Assembly: GCF_030931715.1 (NCBI RefSeq)
Contig: NZ_CP133261.1
Coordinates: forward strand, 558,001-622,000
DNA length: 64,000 nucleotides
Direction of reading: 5' to 3'
Source: Tissierella sp. MB52-C2
GTDB lineage: Bacteria; Bacillota; Clostridia; Tissierellales; Tissierellaceae
The notes below the pieces were generated by a model, which did not search any database, was not told where the DNA came from, and saw nothing but the letters and a program-made list of their open reading frames with translations. The position numbers and the translations under genes are program-made. Positions 17,807 through 26,749 of this stretch are shown piece by piece (positions within the stretch are counted from its first letter, which is position 1; every line of letters begins with the position of its first letter).

Positions 17807-18085
17807 TTTGTATTTCTCCTTTCAAATAATTAATTTTGTAAAACTTTGGTGTAGTAGTATTATGTGTAGAAAATAATTTAATAATCATGTAGTATTAACC
17901 AGTATTGAAGCTGTTTTCCAGTTTTACCATAAACATCAAAATTTAAAAAAACTTTCTCTCTTTCACATAAATGAAATACCTCCTAAAATTCAAAACTGAA
18001 TTTTAGGAGGTGTTTTTATGATTTAAAGTTTTGTAAATATATGATATAATGAGCTGCTTAGATATATAGAATAGGAGGAATAAAC

Positions 18086-19198
18086 TTGGAAGAATTATTA
18101 GTAGGCATTAAAAGTCTTCAATTTAATCAGGTGCTGATGTTTATGGTTGGTGGTGTACTTATTTATTTGGCAATTAAAAAGGATTATGAACCAATGTTGT
18201 TATTGCCAATAGGATTTGGAGCAATACTTACAAACTTGCCTGTTGTTGCAGGTATCCCAGGAATAGCCAGTGATGAAGGAATTTTAGGAATACTTAAAAA
18301 TGCAGGGATTTTAAATGAATTATTTCCGGCTTTAATTTTTATAGCAGTAGGAGCAATGATCGATTTTTCACCGTTACTTCAGATGCCATCTATGCTATTT
18401 TTTGGTGCAGCTGCACAATTTGGAATTTTTATGACTATAATATTTGCAAATAAATTAGGTTTTGACATTAAAGAAGCAGCATCCATAGGTATTATAGGAG
18501 CGGCAGATGGACCAACATCTATATTTGTGGCTACAAGGTTTGCTAAACATTTGCTCGGACCAATTTCTGTAGCAGCATATTCCTATATGTCCTTAGTACC
18601 TATGATTCAACCAGTAGTTATAAAGATTTTAACTACTAAAGAAGAAAGAAAAATAAGGATGGAATATAAAGAAGTTAAAATTTCTAAAACTGTAAAGATA
18701 ATATTTCCAATAGCAGTTACTGTAATATCAGGTATTATAGCACCTATATCTGTTACTTTAATAGGATTTTTAATGTTTGGAAATCTTATTAGAGAATCTG
18801 GTGTATTAGAGAGATTATCACAATCAGCCCAAAATGAATTAGCTAATTTAGTCACTTTACTACTAGGTATAACTATTGGTTCCACCATGACAGCAGATGC
18901 GTTTCTTAATGTTGATACTTTAAAAATAATGGGACTTGGATTAGTTGCATTTATATTTGATACAGCAGGCGGAGTATTATTTGCTAAGTTTTTAAACTTA
19001 TTTGTGAAGAAAAAGTACAACCCTATGGTTGGAGCTGCTGGTATTTCTGCATTCCCAATGTCTGCTAGAGTAATACAAAAGCTAGCTAAAGAAGAAGATC
19101 CTATGAACTTCGTTTTAATGCAAGCAGTATCAGCCAATGTGGCTGGACAAATAGGTTCAATTATAGCAGGTAGTATTGTATTGATATTGTTATCTTAG
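18086..19198 (+). CDS. Sodium-ion-translocating decarboxylase beta subunit-like membrane protein
   Basis: This 370-residue polytopic protein belongs to the OadB/GcdB/MmdB family, which couples decarboxylation of a carboxybiotin to Na+ export. Family features seen are GIASDEGILG, the strongly conserved GAADGPTSIF and the C-terminal VLMQAVSANVAGQIGS. The start is TTG at 18086 after ATAGGAGG. No alpha subunit or biotin carrier is adjacent. Only a tiny gamma-like protein follows, so the partners are encoded elsewhere or the protein has another role. Confidence 0.85.
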   Translation: MEELLVGIKSLQFNQVLMFMVGGVLIYLAIKKDYEPMLLLPIGFGAILTNLPVVAGIPGIASDEGILGILKNAGILNELFPALIFIAVGAMIDFSPLLQMPSMLFFGAAAQFGIFMTIIFANKLGFDIKEAASIGIIGAADGPTSIFVATRFAKHLLGPISVAAYSYMSLVPMIQPVVIKILTTKEERKIRMEYKEVKISKTVKIIFPIAVTVISGIIAPISVTLIGFLMFGNLIRESGVLERLSQSAQNELANLVTLLLGITIGSTMTADAFLNVDTLKIMGLGLVAFIFDTAGGVLFAKFLNLFVKKKYNPMVGAAGISAFPMSARVIQKLAKEEDPMNFVLMQAVSANVAGQIGSIIAGSIVLILLS

Positions 19199-19208
19199 GA
19201 GGAATAGT

Positions 19209-19322
19209 ATGGACAATATATTATTGAAACTATTAATCTATGGAATGGGTACTACATTTTTTGTACTGATATTATTTTATTTTGTTATAAGAATCTTGGT
19301 TAAAGTATTTCCAGAGAAATAA
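19209..19322 (+). CDS. Small single-helix protein, OadG-like
   Basis: This 37-residue protein is almost entirely one hydrophobic helix (GMGTTFFVLILFYFVIRIL) with a charged C-terminus. It starts 10 bases after the beta-subunit gene with TAGGAGGAAT as ribosome binding site. GMG followed by a helix near the N-terminus is typical of decarboxylase gamma (OadG) subunits, which assemble the complex. I infer it is the minimal gamma partner of the upstream gene. Confidence 0.65.
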   Translation: MDNILLKLLIYGMGTTFFVLILFYFVIRILVKVFPEK

Positions 19323-19350
19323 TCCCTTTAAAGGGATTATTTTTTATTTA
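19321..19350 (+). terminator. Rho-independent terminator
   Basis: AATCCCTTT pairs directly with AAAGGGATT, followed by ATTTTTTATTT. Confidence 0.8.
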
Positions 19351-19437
19351 ATAAATCAAATTATAAAGGTTTTACTTGTAACTATTTAATTCTTTTTACG
19401 TAATATATACTGTACAAACTTTTTAGGGGGGAAAAAA

Positions 19438-19635
19438 ATGGATAGAGAGTATAATAAGATACCTTGCAATTGTCAATTAGCAACTGCTTGTGTTCCTATG
19501 CAAATTATGAATGAAGTATTAAGTCCAAGAGAAGCATTAAAAGTTGGCACTCTATTCCCAGAATTAATTAAACCTAATTTTACAACAGGAATGGGAGATA
19601 GGGAAAGAGGAGGAAGATACCATGGATGTGAATAG
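19438..19635 (+). CDS. cotJA: Spore coat-associated protein CotJA
   Basis: This 65-residue protein is the first gene of the cotJ operon. The pattern is typical of CotJA: LATACVPMQIMNEVLSPREA then LKVGTLFPELIKP. It starts after TAGGGGGGAAAAAA. In B. subtilis cotJ is transcribed in the mother cell by SigE and its products enter the coat or inner coat layer. It overlaps cotJB by 14 bases. Confidence 0.9.
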   Translation: MDREYNKIPCNCQLATACVPMQIMNEVLSPREALKVGTLFPELIKPNFTTGMGDRERGGRYHGCE

Positions 19636-19888
19636 GGCACAAATGGATTTGTTAGTAGAAATAATGGAAGTGTCTTTTGTTCTAGATGAGACATCTTTAT
19701 ATTTAGATACTCATCCAAACGATGAAAGAGCTTTGAGGCTGCATAATAATGCTTCTCAAAGATATACTGAATTAAAAAATATGTATCAGGTAAGATATGG
19801 TCCTCTAACAAATAGAGATATGAGTAGATATCCTTGGGGCTATATTGATGGACCTTGGCCTTGGGAAATAAACTTTACTAATTTTTAA
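19622..19888 (+). CDS. cotJB: Spore coat protein CotJB
   Basis: This 88-residue coat protein has the CotJB pattern: VEIMEVSFVLDETSLYLDTH, then an N-rich helix and a C-terminal PWGYIDGPWPWE. The ribosome binding site AGAGGAGGAAG lies inside the end of cotJA. It lies 12 bases before cotJC and was clearly co-transcribed with it before the insertion. Confidence 0.9.
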   Translation: MDVNRAQMDLLVEIMEVSFVLDETSLYLDTHPNDERALRLHNNASQRYTELKNMYQVRYGPLTNRDMSRYPWGYIDGPWPWEINFTNF

Positions 19889-19900
19889 AGGGGGATCAAT

Positions 19901-20119
19901 ATGTGGTTTTATGAAAAAAAATTACAATACCCAGTAAGGGTAGATACAACTAATCCTACATTAGCTGCTATGATAATAGAACAATTTGGTGGAGCAGACG
20001 GAGAATTATCAGCAGGAATAAGATATTTAACACAAAGATGGACTATGCCTACTAATGAAGGTAAGGCAATATTAACTGATATAGGCACAGAAGAATACGT
20101 ACCATTATGTTATCAATGA
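19901..20119 (+). CDS. cotJC: CotJC (manganese-catalase-like coat protein), 5' segment interrupted by the mobile element
   Basis: The first 65 codons encode the N-terminus of CotJC, a spore-coat protein of the Mn-catalase family. They run from MWFYEKKLQYPVRVD through LTDIGTEE. At the GTEE codons the sequence leaves the family pattern, reads YVPLCYQ and stops at TGA. The rest of CotJC starts with the same GTEE codons at 39189 and continues LAHWEMIG in the same frame. The split therefore falls exactly at a 12-bp direct repeat. As it stands the gene makes a 72-residue truncated product. If the element is excised at the repeats, a complete protein of about 190 residues is restored. Confidence 0.9.
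   Translation: MWFYEKKLQYPVRVDTTNPTLAAMIIEQFGGADGELSAGIRYLTQRWTMPTNEGKAILTDIGTEEYVPLCYQ
20084..20095 (+). repeat. Left attachment core (attL)
   Basis: This is the 12-bp direct repeat GGCACAGAAGAA. To its left is cotJC sequence and to its right is element sequence. It encodes Gly-Thr-Glu-Glu of CotJC (codons 62-65). Confidence 0.88.
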
Positions 20120-20129
20120 TAAAAGAAAA

Positions 20130-21740
20130 CTACCTGGATAATTTCAGGTAGATCTCTAGTTCAAAATCATCAGGTTGATTATGCCATCTTCCACTTGCAG
20201 TTTTACAATAGAGAGCTTTTTCTATTACTTCTTTTAATAGTTTATTTTTATCCGCAGGTTCGTTTAGTGTCCAATAAGATTTAATAATATTTTCTATTTT
20301 AGGAATTAATATTTCCTCATGTAATTCCTTATCTTCTTGTAGGTTTATTTTCTTTAATAAATTATTCCTATCTTTTTTTAGAGAGCCTATTTTTGTAGAT
20401 ACTAGTTTGGATCTCTTCATAAATACTTCAGTAGAATATACACCTTGCTCTAATAAATCATACATACTATTCAATTGATTATTAAGAGTTTCTAATTTAC
20501 TATCTAAGTCTTGTATAGTTTTATTTAGTATTTCGTTCTCTAGATTATTATTATTTTTCTTTTTTTGTTTTTTATATTTTAATTTATGTTCTTTAAGCCA
20601 TAAATCTAAAGCATCTAATAACCTTTGTTCTACTAAATAAAGATGTGAGCTTACATTAGTGCAAGTTGGTCCATCACACATCAAAGTATCAGGATAATCT
20701 CCATTATATGGCCTTCTCTTCATTTTTCTATTACACATTTTACATACAACTATTCCTGCGAGGGGGTTCATTATTTTATATCTAGCCGGTACTGGTAGTG
20801 CTGGATTTTCTGAAAGATATTCTTGGGCTAAATCAAAAGTATGATTTTCAATAATGGGAGGATGCAGCCCTCGTATTAAAGTAATATCATCTTTCTTTGC
20901 CCTAGGTCGCTCTATGACTATCTCGCCATCAACAACTTTTTTAACCTGTGGTCTAAAACCATCTTTAATCATTCCAATATAAATTGGGTTACTTAAAATT
21001 CCTCTAATAGTGGAAGTAGTCCAGTATCCACCTTTTCTAGTGGGTGTTTTCATTTTATTCAAGTTATTAGCTATAATTGATATGCCAATTCTTTCATATG
21101 CTCCGTTTTCTCGTAATTGGCCCTTTGTGTACCATTCATATATTAATTTAACTATTTTAGATTCTTGAGGTATTATATCCAATGTATATCCTTTTTCATG
21201 TTGCAATTTAACTCTCCTATAGCCATAGGGAGCTACAGAGTGGACATACTTCCCCTCTGCTATAGATTGTTTCCTTCCACGTTGTAAACGCCTGTTGGTG
21301 GTCTTGTACTCTCTCCTAGACATAAACAAACCAAACTCAAAGTATTCCTCATCAAATTCATTAGAAGGATCATATATTTTCATAGGAGTAATGATTTTGG
21401 TATTAGAGTATTTAAAGGTCTGGGCAACAATACCCTGGTCTATAGTATCACCACGAGCCAAACGTTCCACTTCCATTACAAACACACCTTTTTTAGTCCC
21501 ACTTTCAACTAATGAAAGGACCTTCTGCATCTCTGGCCTTGAAGCAATAGTCTCACCAGATACAACTTCTCTAAATATATTTTCTTCTGGAATATATATT
21601 CCCATCTTGTTGGATAACTCAGTAAGAATTTTCTCATGCCTCTTTAAAGTTTCACCTTCACCATTAAGCTCCGCTTCCATGTCTTTTCTTGATTTTCTTA
21701 GGTACATTAAGTAGTCATCCGATACGATGTTTTTAGTCAT
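20130..21740 (-). CDS. Large serine recombinase (SpoIVCA-type site-specific integrase/excisionase)
   Basis: This 536-residue recombinase catalyses integration and excision of the element. The N-terminal resolvase domain carries the catalytic serine in YLRKSRKD, and VMEVERLARGD is the conserved arginine-containing segment. A recombinase domain follows (YGYRRVK, YEWYTKG, and IRGILSNPIYIGM). A zinc-ribbon with CKMCNRKMKRR and CDGPTC comes next, and then a long coiled coil (about residues 395-470). The start at 21740 has GAAGGTGA upstream. A further ATG 19 codons earlier lacks a ribosome binding site. The location next to attL and the family point to control of cotJC integrity. Excision normally also needs a small directionality factor. 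Confidence 0.93.
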   Translation of the reverse strand: MTKNIVSDDYLMYLRKSRKDMEAELNGEGETLKRHEKILTELSNKMGIYIPEENIFREVVSGETIASRPEMQKVLSLVESGTKKGVFVMEVERLARGDTIDQGIVAQTFKYSNTKIITPMKIYDPSNEFDEEYFEFGLFMSRREYKTTNRRLQRGRKQSIAEGKYVHSVAPYGYRRVKLQHEKGYTLDIIPQESKIVKLIYEWYTKGQLRENGAYERIGISIIANNLNKMKTPTRKGGYWTTSTIRGILSNPIYIGMIKDGFRPQVKKVVDGEIVIERPRAKKDDITLIRGLHPPIIENHTFDLAQEYLSENPALPVPARYKIMNPLAGIVVCKMCNRKMKRRPYNGDYPDTLMCDGPTCTNVSSHLYLVEQRLLDALDLWLKEHKLKYKKQKKKNNNNLENEILNKTIQDLDSKLETLNNQLNSMYDLLEQGVYSTEVFMKRSKLVSTKIGSLKKDRNNLLKKINLQEDKELHEEILIPKIENIIKSYWTLNEPADKNKLLKEVIEKALYCKTASGRWHNQPDDFELEIYLKLSR

Positions 21741-21853
21741 AAATTCACCTTCTTTTTTTAGTAGGGATTCTTTAATATTCATTATAGAATTTGTCATAGT
21801 AAACTTAATTATATATAAATACAGATATGGATAAAGACAAATATAGACATAAT

Positions 21854-21877
21854 AAAAACCTATTTTAATAGGTTTTT
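21854..21877 (-). terminator. Terminator after the DNA methyltransferase gene
   Basis: Perfect 11-bp arms AAAAACCTATT and AATAGGTTTTT with a TT loop overlap the methyltransferase stop codon. On the minus strand they are followed by TTATTATG. Confidence 0.75.
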
Positions 21878-23093
21878 ATTTTTCTCTTTTATGTATAATG
21901 ACATATTCATGAGTTATAGATTTCACAGGTTTTTTATTAACTTTAGATGTTTTAGATGGAATTCTTTTATTAGGAATCTGTCTTTGACCATAATCTATAT
22001 TGGCAAATCTCTCATTTTCAATATATTTTTTAGTAATGTCTGTAAGATTTATAGTTATTCCATCTACGGTTCTATTGCCTAGAGTCATTACAATATATTC
22101 ATTAGTGACTCTGCATAATTCTTTAAGAAAATAAAAATAATCATCAAAAAAATTTATAACCTTTTGTTTTTTAGAATGTGAAATTTGCTCTAAATACGGT
22201 TTTAATAAATCTAATTCAAATTTATTAAAATTAGCTATTCTTTTTTTTCCACCTAAGCTTGCGTTATCAATTTTTGAATAATTGTCAAGTTCCCAACCTT
22301 CAAGCTCTAAGTCCTTACTGTCAATCCAATGTAGTGGGAGCATTGAAAATTGTCCATAAGGCACTGTTGTAGCATTATCACCATAAGGTGGGGAAGTAAT
22401 GGATATATCAAAAGAATTATCCTCAAAATCTTCAATTTTATCTAATATATCAGATTTATATAATTTAAAGTTATCATAAGAACATCCAAACATACTGATA
22501 TTTCTTTTTACAGAGTCTAAATAATCAGAGATTACATTATTCTGAATGTTTGCAATAGAAAACAAAGGTTTTATGTGTAACTTATAAGTAGAACTCCTAG
22601 TATTACTATATTTTCTAATTATGTCAGACATGATATACCAAAAATATAGTCTGTTTTTAGAGTCATCAATTTGCATAATAGACCTACGTATGATGCTCAG
22701 ACTTTCTATTATGTCTTGCCTAAACCATTTATTTATATTATTGAAACTATGATTATTATTAGAAGTATTATCATCTAAAATAAGGTCCTCTAAAGTATCA
22801 ATATCTGTAAGTATATTTTCTGTTATACCTTGAAGTTTAACTTTAGTTATAAGGTTTGCTAAAGGGTTTATATCACATCCAAATAATTGAACATCTTTAG
22901 ATATTTCAATACTTTCGTATAGTGAAGTTCCAGAACCATGAAAAGGATCAAAAATGTTTATGGTTTTATTTGGTTCTATTAATTTTCTTAAAATTTCTTT
23001 TTGCATCGGAGCAACCATTACTGCAGGGTATAATGCTGTACCATGAATATCGCTACTTTTTTTATAGTTTTTATATGAAATATTTGCTATCAT
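21876..23093 (-). CDS. DNA methyltransferase, N4-cytosine/N6-adenine type
   Basis: This 405-residue SAM-dependent methyltransferase has the SAM-binding motif FDPFHGSGTS (residues about 48-57) before the catalytic motif TSPPYGDN in the middle of the protein. SPPY is typical of N4-cytosine enzymes. The gene ends in a basic C-terminus. It is preceded by AGGAGATGA and follows the GHKL ATPase gene by 56 bases, so the two are probably one unit. No restriction nuclease is adjacent. It may be a defence or self-marking module with the ATPase, or an orphan methylase. Confidence 0.85.
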   Translation of the reverse strand: MIANISYKNYKKSSDIHGTALYPAVMVAPMQKEILRKLIEPNKTINIFDPFHGSGTSLYESIEISKDVQLFGCDINPLANLITKVKLQGITENILTDIDTLEDLILDDNTSNNNHSFNNINKWFRQDIIESLSIIRRSIMQIDDSKNRLYFWYIMSDIIRKYSNTRSSTYKLHIKPLFSIANIQNNVISDYLDSVKRNISMFGCSYDNFKLYKSDILDKIEDFEDNSFDISITSPPYGDNATTVPYGQFSMLPLHWIDSKDLELEGWELDNYSKIDNASLGGKKRIANFNKFELDLLKPYLEQISHSKKQKVINFFDDYFYFLKELCRVTNEYIVMTLGNRTVDGITINLTDITKKYIENERFANIDYGQRQIPNKRIPSKTSKVNKKPVKSITHEYVIIHKREK

Positions 23094-23149
23094 AAAATCA
23101 TCTCCTGGTTATATTATATAAAAAATTAGATATGATTACCAGGAAATCT

Positions 23150-25300
23150 TTATGATTTCAACATTTCATTGATGAAAACTACAAATGTTCCTGCCTTTTT
23201 AGCTAATTCTTCAATATCATTCTTGGAAATATAGGTAGTTGATTTGTGAGCTCCTAAATGTGCTTCTGCGATTATTGACTTATATGCATCTTTATCTAAG
23301 ATGTTTTTTAAACTATCAAAATCTATTTTAGCATTAATTGATATCTTAGTTTTTAGATTGTTATTACTACCAATATATTCTATAATTTTATAAACTCTAT
23401 CTTCTAATTTCTTAATGTTTAAAAACAAGTTGTTAAATTTTTCAGTTTTCATCAGAGAATCTACACTTATTTCAAAAACAGCTCTAATAGAGCAAGAAAT
23501 CATTTCTTCATACTCATCTAGATTTAAACTATTAATTTGATTGATTAAATTACTGACATGAGAATTATAATCTATTGTATAAGAATTAATAGTTGGGATA
23601 GTTATTAATTCTTTTTCTGTATTAGACCCTAAAACGTCACTTTTAGGTTCATAAAATTCTAGTGTTAAATTATTACAAGTTGGTCCTGTATGAGGATCTA
23701 GATAAGAATAAGTAATTGTTATACTAGATGGTTTAGTAATTGACTTTAGTATGCCAGTTATACACTCTTTATCATCAACTTTCATAGATATTTCCTTATT
23801 ATCAATATCTAGATTTTTACTATCTTTTGCATATTTAATATAACCATATAAATTAATTTGTTTAGTTGGTATTGATATTTTTTTATGTTTAGTTACTAAT
23901 TCAATTATTGCTGGTAGGTAAGTATCATCTTTATCATCATTTTCATCATCGTCTGTTGGATTGCTAGGGTTTGTGTCGCTATCTTTGTCTTGTCCATCAT
24001 TTGTAGAAGTAGAATTGCTTATATATGCACAAATCTTTCTTCCAAAAATTGAGTATTCAATTTTATTTCCATCTATACTGATATCTACATCATCCCGGAA
24101 TTTAAAATTACTTTTAATTAATTCTCTTAGTTTTTCTTTTGAAAAATCAATATTCGAGTTAGATAAGTTAGTTTTTGTTAATATATCAAGAGTGATTAAA
24201 TCTTTTTTATATTCTGATGCCTTTTCTTGTATAAATATATTGATTTCTTCGATGAATTTAGTAATATTAGTCGTAAGTTTATTTTGGACAAATTGTGTTC
24301 TATCAGAGTTGAAATCTAAATCTTGATTGTTTGAATAAATATTGATATTGCCAATTATTTGATTCATAATAGAGGCATATTTAACTTTTTGCATTACATT
24401 TGTATCAAATAAAGTATAATTATTGAATAAGTTAGTATTTATATAAACTAAAGGAGTTAGTTCGTTTCTATTATCATAAAAAAGACTGTTAATCTTCTTT
24501 TTATCATGTGATTTTAAAGAGAATATAATCAAATCTAAGTCAATTTTAAAATCATCATATGGAAAAGTAAAATCATATTCCATAGCTTTGACGTTATTAT
24601 GGTAGAATACGACTTTAGAATTATCAGATTTATATTTCACGTTAAAAAGCTGTCTTTCGGGTAGTATAGAATGAAAGTTTGAAGATTTGTTAGTACAATA
24701 TTTTTCATTATCTATTTCTAACTCAATATTAAAATTATCATTAAACTTATCTACGTCAAAACTATGTAGCAATCTAGCTATCGTCTGTGATTTATCTAAT
24801 TCTTCTTTAAAAAGTAAAACATTTTCTTCATCCATACATATATCTATAAGTGTTCCTCGTGATACACCTTCTTTTTCTAAAATCGGTATATCAATGTCTT
24901 CAATATTTTCTGATTCAATGATATCGCTATAATTAATTCTAAATTCACAGCCTTTATTAGAATTATTGGTGCTAGTTTTCCAAGTAACAGATTCGCCAAA
25001 CTTAAAAACTGATAGAAATCCTAAACCTTTAGAACCTTGTATATATCTTCCATTAACTAATTTCGCGTACTCTTTATTACTTTTTGAAATATGTAATAGA
25101 GTTTCTATATCGCTCTTATTCATCCCATACCCATCATCTAATATGGATAAAGTCTTTTTTTGAGAATCAAATGTTATTTTAACATTATTTGCTCTAGCAT
25201 CAAAAGAATTTTTAATGAGTTCATTAATTGCAACTAAATAAGTAGGTATTTTTTCAGATAGTTCATCGACTATGTTTCCACTTACTTTCATCCTAACCAT
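23150..25300 (-). CDS. GHKL ATPase of the MORC/MutL-like class
   Basis: This 716-residue protein has an N-terminal Bergerat-fold ATPase. The N box is ELIKNSFDA (residues about 27-35), G1 is DDGYGM (55-60) and the G2 loop is GSKGLGFLS. An S5-like middle region follows. A very acidic Asp/Asn-rich linker (about residues 430-465) leads to a C-terminal region of unknown fold with no nuclease motif that I recognise. Such ATPases occur next to DNA methyltransferases in prokaryotic restriction-modification-like loci, from which eukaryotic MORC proteins were proposed to descend. The start ATG follows AAAGGAGG. I infer a role in defence with the adjacent methylase. Confidence 0.75.
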   Translation of the reverse strand: MVRMKVSGNIVDELSEKIPTYLVAINELIKNSFDARANNVKITFDSQKKTLSILDDGYGMNKSDIETLLHISKSNKEYAKLVNGRYIQGSKGLGFLSVFKFGESVTWKTSTNNSNKGCEFRINYSDIIESENIEDIDIPILEKEGVSRGTLIDICMDEENVLLFKEELDKSQTIARLLHSFDVDKFNDNFNIELEIDNEKYCTNKSSNFHSILPERQLFNVKYKSDNSKVVFYHNNVKAMEYDFTFPYDDFKIDLDLIIFSLKSHDKKKINSLFYDNRNELTPLVYINTNLFNNYTLFDTNVMQKVKYASIMNQIIGNINIYSNNQDLDFNSDRTQFVQNKLTTNITKFIEEINIFIQEKASEYKKDLITLDILTKTNLSNSNIDFSKEKLRELIKSNFKFRDDVDISIDGNKIEYSIFGRKICAYISNSTSTNDGQDKDSDTNPSNPTDDDENDDKDDTYLPAIIELVTKHKKISIPTKQINLYGYIKYAKDSKNLDIDNKEISMKVDDKECITGILKSITKPSSITITYSYLDPHTGPTCNNLTLEFYEPKSDVLGSNTEKELITIPTINSYTIDYNSHVSNLINQINSLNLDEYEEMISCSIRAVFEISVDSLMKTEKFNNLFLNIKKLEDRVYKIIEYIGSNNNLKTKISINAKIDFDSLKNILDKDAYKSIIAEAHLGAHKSTTYISKNDIEELAKKAGTFVVFINEMLKS

Positions 25301-25622
25301 TTTATAATCCTCCTTTTATATTTAATTTAATAATATTAACTCTAGTTTTCATTACTAGTATCATTGCTAGTTCCTATTTCTTCATAAGCAGACTCAATTA
25401 ATGACTTAATATTTCCTTCATTTAAAAGTTGAAATTCTTTGAAATTAATTAAAGATTATTGGTTGTTTTTATCATCATGTTATGTAATCATTCCTTTACA
25501 AATGTAACATTTTGTCGAATTATGTTGAATGTTAGTTCTACCATAAAGTCTAAAAAGACTCAAATCTCTAAATTTAAACTCAATTTATTTTAATATTTAT
25601 AGGTATCACACTACTTGCACGA
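25301..25622. other. Intergenic stretch with a short gene remnant
   Basis: On the minus strand a frame ending in TAG at 25342 reads FKEFQLLNEGNIKSLIESAY without start codon or ribosome binding site and is closed upstream by a stop. It looks like the tail of a lost gene. The rest is AT-rich and holds one copy of the repeat described at 25506. Confidence 0.45.
25506..25600. repeat. Dispersed repeat copy A with Spo0A-box-like sites
   Basis: About 80 bases closely match 27545-27640. It contains TGTCGAA at 25513 and the near-copy TGTTGAA ten bases later, then a small AGTCT/AGACT hairpin. TGTCGAA is the core of the Spo0A-binding box. Confidence 0.7.
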
Positions 25623-26063
25623 CTATATTCCCAACGTCTCTTTAGTCTTAGTCCCTGCAATTCTATCTGCAGTAAGACCATTATCTTTTTGAAATGCTTT
25701 TATAGCTTCTTTAGTTTTTTCTCCAGCTATGCCATCAGCCTTTCCACAGTCATATCCTAGTTCATTAAGCTTCTCTTGGATTTTTTTAATCTCTGCCTTT
25801 TTATCAGCTGTAGACGTAGAAGATTTCTTTGTACTGCTTGTACTAGATTTAGCAGAACTACTACTATAAGGACAAACACCATCACTATGTAAATGAGCAG
25901 GATTACCTCCACAATGATAGTGATAACTACCTAAACCACTTTTATTTTTATTATCCTTATGCCCGCCATTTGAGTCTGTCTTACCTGGATGTCCTAAAGT
26001 AGTAGCAGGTGTTAGTGCTATTGTAGCAGCTAACATTAATGATGTGATTCTTCTTTTTTTCAT
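25623..26063 (-). CDS. Secreted YHYH-type protein with peptidoglycan-binding domain
   Basis: This 146-residue exported protein has a signal peptide at residues 1-23 (MKKRRITSLMLAATIAL). A short histidine-rich YHYH-type motif follows (GLGSYHYHCGGNPAHLH) with two cysteines. After a Ser/Thr-rich linker comes a C-terminal peptidoglycan-binding repeat (KIQEKLNELGYDCGKADG). The start at 26063 has AAGGAGGAAT upstream. A longer frame reaching 26201 has no ribosome binding site. It probably binds the cell wall or cortex, and the YHYH motif may bind metal. Confidence 0.8.
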   Translation of the reverse strand: MKKRRITSLMLAATIALTPATTLGHPGKTDSNGGHKDNKNKSGLGSYHYHCGGNPAHLHSDGVCPYSSSSAKSSTSSTKKSSTSTADKKAEIKKIQEKLNELGYDCGKADGIAGEKTKEAIKAFQKDNGLTADRIAGTKTKETLGI

Positions 26064-26242
26064 TAGTATTCCTCCTTGTAGTATTATATTTAATCTCAAA
26101 TTAGAATAAATATAGATTTCTCCATATATGCAAATATGTAGTTGTATGTTGCTTTTATATCTTCTATCTGGCACACCATTGTTGTTAAGTTTTCTCCCCA
26201 TAGCACTATTAACACTATGGGGAATTTTCTTTTAGGCTAATT

Positions 26243-26599
26243 TTATTCTTTTTTCATTTTTGCAAAAGCTATATATGATAAAATCATTTGTACTATAATA
26301 AACATAAAATATAACATAAAAAGTAAAATTGATACACTGTAAAGAATTGCACCTGTCAAAATAAATCCTCTTTTGTTTAGAAAATATCCTAGTATATTAA
26401 AGATTAATCCAATTCCTACACATAGCATGTGAGGGAATACTAATGCTGTAGCTATAGCAGCTCCTGCTTGCTCAGCACCTGTAGTGCTACCTATACCTCC
26501 ACCAAAATGTCCTATCAAGTAGATTAGATACATTAGTGTAAGTACCCATGAAATTAATGCTAACTTACTCCTTTTCTTTTTAATTACTTGTTCGCTCAT
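26243..26599 (-). CDS. Small four-helix membrane protein, function unknown
   Basis: This protein of about 118 residues has a basic N-terminus (VIKKKRSKLAL) and four predicted transmembrane helices, two of them very rich in Gly/Ala and aromatic residues. The C-terminus ends with IAFAKMKKE. I set the start at 26599, after AGGGGATG, rather than 21 codons upstream. It resembles small DUF4064-like membrane proteins but I cannot assign the family firmly. Confidence 0.6.
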   Translation of the reverse strand: MSEQVIKKKRSKLALISWVLTLMYLIYLIGHFGGGIGSTTGAEQAGAAIATALVFPHMLCVGIGLIFNILGYFLNKRGFILTGAILYSVSILLFMLYFMFIIVQMILSYIAFAKMKKE

Positions 26600-26645
26600 A
26601 CTAACATCCCCTTTTATAATTATATTATTAAATGCCTTAAGGCTT

Positions 26646-26732
26646 TTAACCATTTTGTTCAAATCTTAATTCAATTAATTTTTTCGGAACTTTAAAATAT
26701 AAGCGTTCATAAATAACCTTCTTTTTTTTCAT
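26646..26732 (-). CDS. Very small basic protein, 28 aa
   Basis: An ATG with the strong ribosome binding site TTAAGGAGG opens a frame of 28 codons starting MKKKKVIYERLYFKVPKKL and ending EQNG. It is highly basic at the N-terminus with an amphipathic middle. It fills the gap between the Mrr-like and membrane-protein genes. Small basic proteins are candidates for recombination directionality factors or DNA-binding regulators, but nothing beyond size and charge supports this. Confidence 0.45.
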   Translation of the reverse strand: MKKKKVIYERLYFKVPKKLIELRFEQNG

Positions 26733-26749
26733 TTGTGTTCCTCCTTAAA

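Noticed and set aside
18607-19137. A 176-codon open frame on the minus strand inside the decarboxylase beta subunit gene
   Set aside because: It is the antisense shadow of a strongly conserved membrane protein gene and has no ribosome binding site or recognisable protein.
19473-19811. A 112-codon minus-strand frame across cotJA and cotJB
   Set aside because: It runs antisense through two recognised coat genes and has no initiation signals.
21741-21850. Possible SigE/SigK promoter (CATATCTG region) upstream of the recombinase
   Set aside because: No -35 element lies at the correct distance and the -10 deviates from both consensus forms. Sporulation control is expected but I cannot show it from this sequence.
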